Below are positions 36,299 through 48,400 of a DNA stretch of 64,000 nucleotides, piece after piece (within the stretch, counting starts at the first letter, position 1; each line of letters starts with the position of its first letter). The DNA comes from Anaeramoeba flamelloides (lineage: Eukaryota > Metamonada > Anaeramoebidae): assembly GCA_027625915.1 (NCBI GenBank), contig JANTQA010000051.1, positions 6,138,501-6,202,500 on the forward strand. The letters run 5' to 3'. The position numbers were made by a program, and so were the translations under genes. The notes beneath the pieces are model-generated. The model was not told the origin of the DNA. It made no database searches and was given only the letters and a program-made list of their open reading frames with translations.

Positions 36299-37635
36299 TT
36301 ATTCTTATTTTGAGAATAAAATATATTTAAATTAGGTTTTTATTTATTGGATTGAAAATGATAAAAAGGATTATTCTTTGAAGTTAATTTGTTTCTTGTT
36401 TTTATTTTTAGTAAGGTTATTAATTAAAAATCGTCTTGTGATTTTTTTCCATAAATGTACTAATATTTACGAGAAAGTTTTTAAAGTCATATTGGTACTT
36501 GAAAAAAAATTGTTTGAAAATTTTGAAACTTTAAATATTTCCAAAAAATTCAGTAAGAGTGGAAATACTTGAACCAAGACGAAAATTTTTGATTAAGAAT
36601 AGGGTGCTGTGTTTGAAAATTTGTTGAATAAATTTTTTTTTGGCATTTGATCTTTTTTATTAACAATTCAAACAAGAAATTAGGGATTCTAAAAAAGTAA
36701 TTATGTTAAAATAGTTTGAAAAGGATGTTTTGGGATATTTGTAGGTTTGGTCTTCATTCGGTTTATCATTTAAAAAGAAATAATTATTGCTCGTATTTTT
36801 ACAGAATGTTGTTGAAAGAAATGTCCTTTTTCTTGAGATTAATCTGCTTTTTATTGCAGGACGATATTTAATTAAGATTTTTGATCAAAGTCAAATAATT
36901 TAATACAAAGACCAAGGTTTGAGTACAAAATTTGACTATCAATTTTTTTTTATCATTTTTTGAAGAGCTTTGAATAGTTCAAAGGAAAATAATAACAAGT
37001 TACAAATTTAAATTTTAAATTTTAATTTTATTCATTTCAAAGAGTGGAAATAATCAAACAATCCCTACACCTGACTATAAACAAGTATTTGAAAGAAAAA
37101 AAACAAGCCAATTAATAATAAATCCTTGTGGGGTCGTTTTGAGTTCCTTTTTTGGCTATTTTATTATTCTTTTCTTATTTTTCTCAAAAAAACTAATTCC
37201 CCATTTATTTTTTGAGAGGTAATAAAAATCCCAAACTCTGTAATTCTACGTGTGTATTCAACAATTATGAAGATTTGTTGAATAATATATTGGACAAAAT
37301 TTTAATGTTCAAGATCTGTTAAAAAAAATAAAAAGTTAAAAAAAATTTGTTGTCTTATTCAAAATGTGACGGTTGAAATTCAAATAATAATTTGTTCAAG
37401 AGTGTTCTCAAAGATCCAGAGTTTATCTGACAATTGAGTTTTTTGATAACAATTAAATCCCAAAAAAATGAGAAAAATGTGAAAAACATTTTTTCTAACA
37501 AAACAGTTTTGTATTTTTCGACTTGTGACTTTTGTCAAATAAAGCCAAATCAAGCTTAATAATTTCCAAAAAAAAAAACAAATAATAACTCTTTTGTACT
37601 TGCTCTTTATACACTGATCAAAAATTTGCACAATA

Positions 37636-40600
37636 ATGAACAACCAAGATTTCTATTTTAAAAAAAAGACAAACATTAAAAGATCTTATACCCCCATGAC
37701 TGATGAATCTGAAATGGTAATGAACACAGACAATTTATGCGATCTGGCATATAATGAAAAAAGTCTGCAGGACTTTTCCGAAAGCAACCTTCGACAAACA
37801 GAAATTTATCCCACAAGCTCCAATTCAGACAAAAGATCAGCACTTTCATCACACGGCTACAAATTAAGAAGGCTTAATAATAATATTCAAACAATCAACA
37901 GGAGACCTTCAGCCCCAAAAAACGATACGGCATCCCTAATTCCTAAAGTACTCCCTTTTTGGATCCCACAAAACGATGACTTGAACCAAGACTTTGCAAT
38001 TGATGAATGTGGCTCATTTGATGGATTAATTGATGACAGTTTTTTTGAAGAACTAAATCCATCCACAACCTTTAAGCCAACAAGTAAGATTTTCTTGTTT
38101 CTCTCTATACCCGTCTTTTTTTACCTTTGAAACTTTTTTTGTATTTTTATTCTTGGACTTTTTGGATGTAAAATAATTTTTATCGAGTTTTGAAAGATCA
38201 CTTTTAAAATTTTAATATGATTTATTAAACTTACTATCCTTTTCTTTTTTGATAAGTAGCTTTGTTTTATTATATTTACAATTGTGAAAAAAATTTGGTT
38301 CATTAAAAAAAATTAGGTTAAGTCAAAAATTTGTTTCGGTTTTTTAAATAGTGAATATAAGGAAAAATGTTTTTTGATCAAGGTATCATTTTTTTTGAAC
38401 AAATCACACATTTAAGAAAAACCAAAGTCATTATCAATTATAAATTTCAAAAAAATATTATATTGTTCCATTTCGAGCCTTTGGAATTGCTTTGGAACAT
38501 TAAAAGAACAAAAATTGAATTTTTAATTGAAAACTTTACTAAAAATAAGAGAACTATTTATTAGGAAATATTAAAATCTATTAATTCAATAAGGTATTTA
38601 TCATTGTTAATTAACGCAAGTTTATCAAATAAAATCTTAAATATCCTTTTAAACCAAATTGAATTATAAAATCTTCCAAAAAAGCTATTTTTTAACAAGA
38701 GATTGTTTTCCACTAATGTTTACAATCAAAACTTCAAAATAAACAAAATACCAAGATTTCAGAAACCATTTAAATTCTAAAAATCCACAGAGAACAAACC
38801 TTAATTTAGAACAATTATTTATTTTTGCTCTTCCCAAACAACCACTAACTTGATCTTGGGAGGTAATCTAATAAAAAAAAATTAACATTTTTAGTAAAGT
38901 TTACATTTAAAATTCAATTTTTGTTCTTTTAGTGTTTCAAAGCAATTCCAAAGGCTCGAAATGGAACAAAATAATATTTTTTTTTGAAATTTATAATTGA
39001 TAGTGACTTTGGTTTTTCTTAAATGTAAGATTTGTTCATATAATGTTACTTTGATCAAAAAAGATTTTGCCATATGTCCACTATTTAAAAAACCAAACTA
39101 AATTTTTGACTGAACCAATTTTTTTGAATGACACAAATTTTTTTCACAATGGTTATTTCCCTTTTTTTGAATTTTTTTTATGAAAAACCAAAATAATGGA
39201 ACTTAGAAACACTTTGTTTTTTAACTACGAGTTTTTTTGAAAAAACAAAAATTTGTGTTTGCTAGATGTAATGTTTTTTAAATTGATACACATTAAAATA
39301 AAATCCAAAATTTATTTTTTTTCAAGGAAACAAAATTTAAGGTTTAAAATCCCTGAATTTGAAAAAAGATTATTTCGTATTAGGTGTGGGAGTTTGTTAA
39401 TTTGGTTCTTGGCTGGTCGATCTTGGACTTGATATAACTTTTTTATAGTGGTTCAAAAAGTTAATTTTTGGCAAATTCGGGAATGGTAAACCTGTATAAT
39501 CTTCTTCTCTAATAAAAAACAATACAGCTTTTCCTCAGAGTATTTTGTGAATTTTTTAAAACAGAAATTTATGGTCTATCTAAAATCAAAGCATTGAAGT
39601 AACTGTATGGGTCAAAACATTGTTAAATTATGCCTTTTATCAATTGAGATCCAGAAGAAATCTTAAATTTCAGGTATTTGGAATTTTTCCAGATCGAATT
39701 CCTAAATTATAAATTGGTATTGTTTTCCACAACCATTTTTGAGAAGAATTAATTTTTTCATTAATTTTTATTGGAAACTAGATAATACTTACTTAGAACA
39801 AATATGGCTGGGTTTTAGTTTTTAGTGCTCAAATAAACTTTGTTTCAGTCAAAGTTCCCAAAATTTTTTTCAAATATCAAATATTTTTTATAATTGGCCT
39901 TTGAAGAGCAAATAAAAAAAGTTGTATAATAAGTATCAAAGAATAGTTGATATTCCCTCGAAATAAAACTCAAAAATCAATAGATTTTCTTAAAAACTGA
40001 AAAACCAAAATTCTTAATGAAATCCCCTTTGAGAAAAACCAAAATGTTCATTTTGATCTACTATTGAAGATCAAAATAAAATTTCAAGTGAAATTAAAAT
40101 TATTACTCTATAATCATTTTTACTGTATCAATAACCTTCAAATAACACATTTTTACTTAAGTGTCTTTAGATTTTGCAATAAAAAAAAAATTTGCAAATG
40201 AGTTAGTTTTCAAAAAAAAATCAAAAAAAATCAAAAAAAATCAAAAAAAAATAACAAATGTGAAAAAATTATTTCAATTTTGAAATTCCTAAAAATAAAT
40301 TTTTTCTTCTAATATCCATTCAAAACATTTAAAAATGTGCACTTTATCCACTGCATCTAACTTCCTTTGACTTTTAAAAGGTTTATAATTAAGAATTTTA
40401 TCAATCAAAATTTCAAATATTTGAAATTTATCATTTCTTCGGGTCTTAAAATAATGATATTATCAAAAAATTCAAAAAAAGAAAATTGAACCAAAAAAAA
40501 TAAAACATTCTTTGATTTAACACCTATTCAAATAAAGGTACATGTAAATATTTTTTGATAATTTGGTGGCAGGCTGAAAATCTAAATTACTAATCTATGG

Positions 40601-41262
40601 AAATTTTCATTTTTTTTCTAATTTTGTTAAAAAAAAACAGTTTAAAATTAACTAATTTGTTTGTTGGAAATCTTTTCATAGTATATTTTATAAAATTGGA
40701 CTTGGGGGAAATTGTTTATTGAAATTGTTATTGACTTGGTCATATTTTAAACTTATAAAGAACTTTTTTTATTTTTTTTTTGCAAGAATATCAAATTCCG
40801 ATCAACTTTTAATTTTTGGCAATATATTAAAAATACTTCTCGTTTCAACTTAATTATTCATCTTTTGGTAAATTTCTTTTTGTCAATTATTAATATTAAC
40901 CTTGACTTTACATCTAATATTTTTTTTTTTTCAAATATAAAAAAGCGAAAATAAAAAAAATAGAAGAAATCCCACAGAAGATAACACCAAGAAAAAAAAT
41001 TGGGGGAAGAATAGAGGGTAAAAAACTTTATCATAATGTATTATTAAATTATATCAAGAAACTTAGAAATAAAAACAAAGAACTATTAACTGAATTTCAT
41101 AAAGTGCAAAATGAATTATTGGAACTTAAAAATAATTATTTGCAAATAACAAACGGCGAGAACGATATCAACACCAATTACCAAAGTGACAACACCCATC
41201 TATTGGATGAAATTAATGAAAAGGGAATTTTAAAAATAAAACAAACAATTATCAACAATTAA
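37636..41262 (+). CDS. unknown Ser/Asn-rich protein with C-terminal coiled coil (two exons)
   Basis: Exon 1 (37636-38083) encodes about 149 residues of mixed, coding-like composition (MNNQDFYFKKKTNIKRSYTP ... SFDGLIDDSFFEELNPSTTF) and ends at donor GTAAGA. Exon 2 (40946-41262) starts after AAAAAAG and reads TKIKKIEEIPQKITPRKKIG, then GRIEGKKLYHNVLLNYIKKL and a Leu-heptad helix, to the stop. The phase matches (1) and the join totals 254 residues. The basic stretch before a short leucine-zipper-like helix could be DNA-binding, but it does not fit bZIP spacing well enough to claim. The acidic FDGLIDDSFFEEL segment resembles an activation-type motif; this is speculation. The 2.86-kb intron holds transposons L and G. 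Further exons inside it cannot be excluded. Confidence 0.5.
38299..39130. mobile_element. foldback element with about 260-bp arms, family L
   Basis: Left arm 38299-38560 and right arm 38870-39130 are long imperfect inverted repeats (for example TTTTTTAAATAGTG, TTTTTTGATCAA and GAACAAATC in both). The arms give rise to mirror-image reading frames but no plausible protein. Lies in the intron of the 37.6-kb gene. Confidence 0.7.
39834..40375. mobile_element. repeat family G, copy 1
   Basis: About 540 bp unit from TAAACTTTGTTTCA through ATAGATTTTCTTA and TTCTTCTAATATCCA. Shared with 41272-41955 and 46684-47925. No clear terminal inverted repeat; class unknown. Intronic. Confidence 0.6.
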
Positions 41263-41271
41263 TACATAATT

Positions 41272-41955
41272 AAACTTTGTTTCAATCTAAGTTGCCCAAC
41301 ATTTTTTTTCAAATATCAATTATTTTATATGATTGACTATTTAAAGAACAAATGAATATAAAGCCGAATAATACACATCAAAAAATTGTTTACATCCATC
41401 TGAAATAAATATAATCAATAGATTTTCTTAAAAATTGAAAAACTTAAATTCTTAGGGCACGATTGAGAAAAACAACAATGTTCGTTTTGATATCCTACTG
41501 ATATTTGAATAATAAAGAGAAAACAATTTTCACTTCATTATCAATGCTTTTCTTTTAGAAATCAATTCTCCAAATGAAGTGTGTTGGTATTTGTGGTCTC
41601 TATTTGAAAAAATAAAATGAAAATGAAGTGAAAATTTTTTTCTATTTATTAATCAAATATCAATATCAAAGATCAAATAAAATTCCAATAGAAATTAACA
41701 TGGTTTCTCAACAATCATTTCCACCCTTTTGATAACATTAAAATACCAAGTTTTTACCAAATGACCATTGATCTTGCAATAAAAAATTTTTGCGACTGAA
41801 TGACATTTTCAAAAAAAAATCAAAAAAAAAAAAACAACAATGTGTAAAAATAATTTCAATTTTGAAAATTTACAGAAATAAATTTTTTCTTCTAATATCC
41901 AGGCAAACCCTTTAAATGTATGTTATTCGCTCGTTACAGCTCTGCTTATTTGCCT
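41272..41955. mobile_element. repeat family G, copy 2, with nested family H MITE
   Basis: Begins ten bases after the stop of the 37.6-kb gene, so it probably lies in its 3' UTR. About 155 bp (roughly 41507-41662) absent from copies 1 and 3 is a short family H element with inverted ends carrying ATTTTCACTTCATT and AATGAAGTGAAAATT. Confidence 0.6.
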
Positions 41956-42804
41956 GGAAACTAGTTTCTTAATAACTAAATCATAAATCTAGTTTAATTT
42001 GTGATTTGTAAATAAATTTTTTTTCTCAAAATTTTATGTTTTTTATTTTATTTTTTTAACTTATTTCCAAGTTTTTTTTTTTTTTTTTTCAAAATCAAAG
42101 AAATATCTGAAATATAGTCTTAGATCTGAAGAAATTTTTAGAAGTTGTCCTATATTCTGAATCAAATATTAGAATAAGATGTATTAAATGAAAATCGGAA
42201 TTAAATTCATTTTGGAAAATTCTTTAGTAACTGTTTATTGATTCCGGAAATTCAACTCTTTTATTTTAATTATTGGAATAGTATCCTTTTTTTAGCGTGG
42301 TTTGATAAAAATATTTGAAAATTGAATTTTGACAGCAAATTTGTAAAAAAATGTTTTTGTAGAATAATAATGAATATAAAGGTATAAGAAATCTTAGATT
42401 ATAAATTGTGCTGGTTCAACCAAATTAATAAGGTAAAGAAAACAAATCTCTGAAAATAGGCAATGAATTTTTTTTTTATTTTGGGATTTCAAGAATTATT
42501 TTTGGATGTGTGATGTTTCTTATTTTCTCTTCTAAAAGAAAAATATTTTTTTCAAATACACACCTTTGTGGTTCTATTTTTTGGTTTAGTCTAGGATTAA
42601 TCGTATTCTCTTGTTTAAACATATTTCTAGATCCAAAACAAATTTAATAAAACCAAAAATTTAATCCAAAAAAATGTTCAAAAAAATAGAAAAATGAAAG
42701 ATTTGAGTCTGAAATACTTGGTTTTTTTTCACAAATAGAGCAGTGAATGGTATTTTGGTTGATAGATTTTTATATATTGTGGCAAATCAAAAAAATATTT
42801 AGTA

Positions 42805-43284
42805 CTCTTGTCAAAATAAACTGTGCCGAAAAGTTTAATCTGTGTTTCAAAATAAAATGCGTGTTTTTTTGTTATAGGGGGGGGTTATACATTAAAAGAT
42901 CAAAGAAACTGACAACAAACCCTAAAAAAATAGAGTACTGATTTCTTAAAGTTCTATTATTTAAAATGAAATTCCAAAAATAAAGGATCAAATTTGAAAA
43001 TTTATCTCAAAAAATTGAGTAAATTTTTGAAGAAATTTTTAATCATCAAAAAAACAATAAATTACAAAAAAATTTAGAAAAATAATAAAAATTTTCAACA
43101 AATTGTATTCCTCATTTAAATTTTACTGAAAATATCAAAATATTTTCTTTCAAAATTGATTTGAACTTAGGTATACGATTGGGTATTAAATTGAATGTTG
43201 AATTGAAACAAGAAGAAAAAAAAGTACTGATTCTATTTTGAAACACGGATTATAGTCATTGTGAACGTATTATTTAGATCACTG
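42805..43284. mobile_element. Tc1/mariner-like MITE, family I copy 2 (inverted)
   Basis: 480 bp, TA on both sides (42803-42804, 43285-43286). It is the reverse of the copy at 10963-11439, for example GAAACACGGATTATAGTCAT near the right end. Confidence 0.72.
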
Positions 43285-44011
43285 TAATTCAGAAATAGGT
43301 TGTCAGAATCTTAATTTTTCGAAATGGTAAAAAGTACTTACTTCCTTAAAAAAAAAAGATCTGAAGATTTGGAAAAACGTTAACTTTGGAAAAACAGACT
43401 TCTTTTGAACAAAGATCGTCCTGAAGAATAAAGTTGAAAAGAACAAACTATCATTGAAATGTCTCGTAAAAAAATACAAGAAATCAAAATTTAATACTCA
43501 TAATTTTCAGTCTGCAAGTCTTTTCAAGGTAGAAAAAAAAAGCCAAAGATCAAAAAAGGAAACAAAAAAGAAAAAAATAAAGATCAAATTTTCACTTACT
43601 TGAAATTCTCACCCCTTTTACAAAATTAAACAAGACAAAGGATTTAACTTGAAAGATCACAACTTCAAGAAACAACAAATTTTTTTTCAAAAAAAAATGC
43701 GTTAAATAAACAAAGAAATATAAAAAAAAAAAAAAAAAAAAAAGATAAAAAAATTTGTTTTTTATTTAAGCAATTGGCTTTATGATTTTTTTTCTTAATT
43801 CAAGGGTTATTTATTCGGTTATCAGAATTACACCACAAACAAAAAGCAAAGAAAGAATAATAAATAGCCATTATAAGTTTCATTTGCCTCTGTTTGTTGT
43901 GCCACAGCAACTGGGATAGTGCTGTGATCAAGATGTAAATAATCCTTTGAAAGATTAGCTTTGTACGATGATAAAGGAATATTGCCGAAGATAAAAGAAA
44001 TGTGTGGTTGG

Positions 44012-44476
44012 TTAATCACTTCCATCGTCCCAACTACCTTGGCTTGAAGGTTCTGTTATTTCGTCTTCGTTAGGTGAGCTTGATTCTTCGAAGTCGTCTT
44101 CATTATCATAAACGTCTTCGGATTCTTCAGAGTTTGATGGCATATCAAAATCGTCGTCTTCTGGATCTGATTCTGTGGGGGGCGAAGAGATGTCGCCTTC
44201 GTAATAAACAATCTTTTTCTTTGGTTTTGGTTTTGGCTTTTCTTCTGTTTTTTCATTCGTTTTTTCTTCTTCTTTTTTCGTTTCTTCTCCTTTTGTTTCT
44301 TCTTTTTCTTTTTCTTCTCCTTTTGCTTCCTCTTTCTTCTCTTTGGTTTTGGTTTCGGTTGAATTTTCAATCGTGCGTCGCTTTTTAGGATCATTCTCTG
44401 GGTTTGTTGTTTCCTTAACTTCGTCAAGTTCGTCGCGTTTTCTTTCTAGTGGATCACTTGTAACTGTATTAGTCAT
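44012..44476 (-). CDS. acidic, Lys/Glu-rich protein, unknown
   Basis: 154 residues, single exon, starting MTNTVTSDPLERKRDELDEV. DPKKRRTIE at about 30-38 is a possible nuclear localisation signal. It is followed by a KE repeat (about 45-80), a PKPKPKKKIVYYEGDISSPP hinge and a strongly acidic Ser-rich tail ending SSQGSWDDGSD. No known domain. The composition suits a chromatin- or nucleolus-associated protein, but that is inference. It has higher GC than its flanks and is divergently oriented to the Vps23 gene across about 970 bp. A 65-codon frame overlaps its stop (43828-44025); I do not count it as a gene. Confidence 0.6.
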   Translation of the reverse strand: MTNTVTSDPLERKRDELDEVKETTNPENDPKKRRTIENSTETKTKEKKEEAKGEEKEKEETKGEETKKEEEKTNEKTEEKPKPKPKKKIVYYEGDISSPPTESDPEDDDFDMPSNSEESEDVYDNEDDFEESSSPNEDEITEPSSQGSWDDGSD

Positions 44477-45443
44477 TTCGAAATTTATTAATAATTAGGA
44501 AGAATAAGTTTTTTTTTTTTTACAAAAAGTTAATAAATGATTTCAAAAATTGGAGGAATTATTTTTTTGTTTTTACTACTTTCTTGAATTTTCGAGAAGA
44601 CAACTGGTTTATGTTACTCGGTGGTGTTTTAGACCTTGAGTTTTTTCTTTTTTTTTCCCAAAGTTAACGATTATATCCTAAAAAATAATAATTTTTTACT
44701 GGAAAGGTTTTTAATTAAATCATAAGAAAATAAGGGGTGTTTTAATGACACTAACTTTTTGAGTGGTTTTTTTTTTTGATATTAGTCTATTAAAAAGTAC
44801 TTTTTGAGTTTTTAAGGGACTAAATCAAATAAATGAATAAAGAATATACAGAGCCAGTCAAAAAGAAGAAGATAAAGACTGTTTTTAGAGTTAAACTCAT
44901 ACGAACTTTTTAAAACTAACTTTTGAAAATATAAATTACACAAAATTCACATTCCTTTTCTAAAAAATATTCGAGATTGAAAATTAAAACTTAAACACTC
45001 TTTAGTCCCTGAAATCCCAGTTGTATTATAATTTCTGTTTTTTGATTCCAAAATCTGATGATTTAGGGTAAATCTTGAAATTTTGGTTAAGTTCGTGAAA
45101 AGCTGAATGAAAATTTGTTTGTATCAATTTTTCTGTTATTCGTAACTGAAATTGGTTTTTGATTCACCAAAGTCAAAATTAAAATCTTCAACTTATTATG
45201 AAATGATTCTATTTTTTGATTTCCGATTTATAATTAGTGTAGGTTTCAATCATAAAAAAATAATTTTGATCATTAACTTTTCCTTGATCAAATTCTAAAA
45301 ATGGTTGTGTTATGTAACAACCATTGTTAAACAAAAAAGGTTAAATTAATTGAAGCTTTTATGCTTTCAAATCAACTTTAACTTGTGTACTCTCAATAAA
45401 CACCTCAATTCCAATAGAATTATTTTTTCATTTTTCTAAAGTT
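44477..45443. other. divergent promoter region with small piggyBac-like MITE
   Basis: Separates the acidic-protein gene from Vps23. Holds a 194-bp element at 44816-45009: TTAA, then GGGACTAAAT on the left, and TTTAGTCCC then TGAA on the right. This is the smallest member of the TTAA/GGGAYTA group. Promoter motifs were not recognised. Confidence 0.55.
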
Positions 45444-48400
45444 ATGACACAACAATTATTGCAAACCACTTTCAATATTTTTGATCAATTCCTAAATCAA
45501 GTCAATTATAAACAACCACTCATAGTGAGGAAACACTGTTTCTCACTTTTAATGAAATACAAAACCCTACAACCAAGATTGGGATTTTTACCACCATTAA
45601 ACACACAAAAATGTATATTTTTTTACAAAAATAAGCCTTATAATATCCCCATTTCTTTTTATATTTTGCCCTTTTACCCAAACGTACCACCTATTTGTTA
45701 TGTTGCTCCATCTCAGTCGATGGTGATTACTCCCAACCATCGTCAGGTTGACAAAAAAGGAGAAATTTATCTTACATATTTGTCTGACTGGAAACTTTCC
45801 TCATCGAATCTTGTTGGGCTTGTTGACAGCATTGTATGATTTTTTCAAAAAATTCACCTTTAAGATCACAGCCAAGAAAACAACAATTACTTCAACAACA
45901 ACAACAACAACAACTTTTAAGACATCAGCAATTACAAAAACAACAACGTTTTATGAACCAATCATCTCAACAAAGAAGGATAATGATGCGTAAGATGATG
46001 ATGATGAACCAACGGATGGGGAATTATATGTCTTTACAAAATCAATACCAGCAACAAAATAAAATGAATTTGTCACAAAGCCAAATTACCCTTGAAGATG
46101 TAATAATCTTTCTTTTTTTTATTTAGCACATCTTATATTATGTTTTTTTTTTATCAAAAATAAAACAACTTTTGAGTGTTTTATAGTTAAACGAAACAGA
46201 GTTGACAAAAAAATTAAAAAATTATTTCAAATATCCCATCCCAGGAGCTTTTTTAAATAAAAATTATGTGTAAAATTAATGTCAATTTATTTTTTGATTT
46301 AGAGATCAGTTATTGTTTTCTTGCAAACGAAAAAACATAATAATAATTTTTCCACCCAAATTGACTCTCTGACAAATTCGCCAAACAATTGTAACTGAAG
46401 AAATTAAGTTTTTCCTCTCTGAAAATTAAAGTCAAGGATCTAATTAATATTTTCTCTTGTCTTTCTTAAGTTAAAGTATTTGGAGATTTTTGAAAAAATA
46501 TTTTGTTTTTAAAATTATCATTTTTTGGTTTAAACAACAAAGACACCTCAACTAAAAATCTTCAGATTCATTCTTGAAAATTTAATATTTCACTAATGGT
46601 TTTATTTATATATATTCTAATTTTCTAAATGAAAATAACAGTGAATTTTGCTCTTGTTGTTTAAAATCAAAAAATCCTAAAACCGAACTTGCTTTCAATC
46701 AAAGGGATAAAGGATTTTTTTCAAAATCAAATATTTTTTATAAATGACAATTTGAAGATTAAATTAAAAATAATTACAATAATAAATACCAAAGAATAGT
46801 TGATATAAACCATAGAATAAATCTAATAAATATAAAATATTTTCTTAGAAATTGAAAAACTTAAAATTTTTAGGTCACTTTGAGAAAAACAACAATTTTC
46901 ATTTTGATCTCCTATTGAAGATCCATATAAAATTCTAATAAACTATTTTTCAAACAAAAGGGCACACCTCTCAAATCGTCAATAACATCGAATTTGATGT
47001 TTAATAAGATAATTACTTATTGGTGATTTTTCTTTTAATCATTCATTTTTTCATTTTTTGCTTTTTTTATTTTTGGATATTGAACAGTTGGAAAATGAAA
47101 AAGCAAGATAAGAAGAAACCAATTTGGAAATAATCTATCTGCGTATAAACGGAAACAGTTTAAGTTTGATTTCGAATGAGCTAGATATAGGAATTAAGAA
47201 AGACCATTATTGGATTGATGATGGAACAAAGAAAAGAGAAATAAAGAAAAAACATTCCAACAAAATACCAGATGAATTGTGACTTTATATTTAATATGAG
47301 ACTTTAAAGATCAAAAGTTTGATGTGTAAAGAATTATCAACAAAATGTCCAGAACTTTTTCCCAATTCACCTTGTTCAATGGTTTTTATTGATTTTATAA
47401 TTTTTTTTCTTTACAATTTACAAAACGGGATTTCTCATTTCAAATAAAAGGTCACACCAATTTTTAAAATATTGAATTTTAATTTTTATTGTTTTGTTTT
47501 AATGAGTTGTAAAGAATCAGTTGGGTGTTTTTTTTTAGGTTTTAAAGCGTTTCTTAGATTTTAGAATGATACTACAATTAATTTGATTCACTTATGAATA
47601 ATTCTTGAAATTTTTTGTGCCCTTTTATTTGAAAAAGAGTTTAGAAATAAATATCATTTCGATACAATCATTTTTACTTTATCAATAACATTAGAATAAC
47701 TTATTTTTCCCAAACGACTTTCGACCTTGAAATAAAAAAAAAATTGCAAATGAATTAAGTGTAAAAAAAAAAATAAAAAAAAAAAACAAGTTAAAATATG
47801 CACAAATGATTTCAGTTTTAACATTCCTGAAATAAATTTCTTCTTCTAATATCCATTCAAACCCTCTAAAAACATGTAATTCACTCACCACAACTGGGCC
47901 CCTTTGACTGGAAAATGGTTTATTATTGTGTTTTAGATCAATTCTTACGCGGGTGCCCTAAATTCGAAAGTTATTGAAATGCTTGAAAAGAATCTATCAA
48001 AACAAATTCATGTAAAAAAATCAAAGTAAAAAAAACCAACAAAATAAACAAAAAAGATAGCCTCTCTATCATCCCCGCTGTTAATAATGATGAATTTTAT
48101 GAATCTTCAAGTGATTTATATTATTAGATCACTCCAATATCTTATAAATTCAAAAAAATGTTTGAAAAATTTTTGCTTAATTTTTCATTTGTGAAATTGT
48201 TTTACCCTAGCTTCAAATAAAGGTTTTTATTGGTTTAAATGAAATGAAGATTTGTAAAATTAATTTTTCTTCAAAATATTCTTTGTCAAGAACATTATTA
48301 AAAATAAAAGTTACAAGATTTCCAAAAAAGAAAATTGAACGAAAAAAATTTTTTTAATAATATTGAATTTATCAGCAAGATAATTTTTCAAATCCTAAAA

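Larger units (their letters stand above)
32716..37635. other. repeat-rich intergenic region
   Basis: Holds the piggyBac-like copy 33293-34052, (TA)n at 35035-35083, the family K element 35211-35432 and the 458-bp MITE 35841-36298. No gene is supported. The rest is AT-rich sequence without visible structure. Confidence 0.5.

Noticed and set aside
38367-39073. Paired frames on opposite strands
   Set aside because: They are the two arms of foldback element L, not genes.
40195-40250. Regular TCAAAAAAAA repeats
   Set aside because: A short A-rich satellite inside family G, not a CRISPR or regulatory array.
43828-44025. 65-codon minus-strand frame after the acidic protein
   Set aside because: Overlaps the stop of the upstream gene and probably lies in its 3' UTR; no domain or splice support, so it is not listed as a gene.
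47936-48127. Possible extra Vps23 exon (NSYAGALNSKVIEMLEKNLS)
   Set aside because: It follows a TTTTAG, but exons 1 and 2 already join in phase into the conserved EDT(M/I)R motif, and this stretch soon meets a stop.
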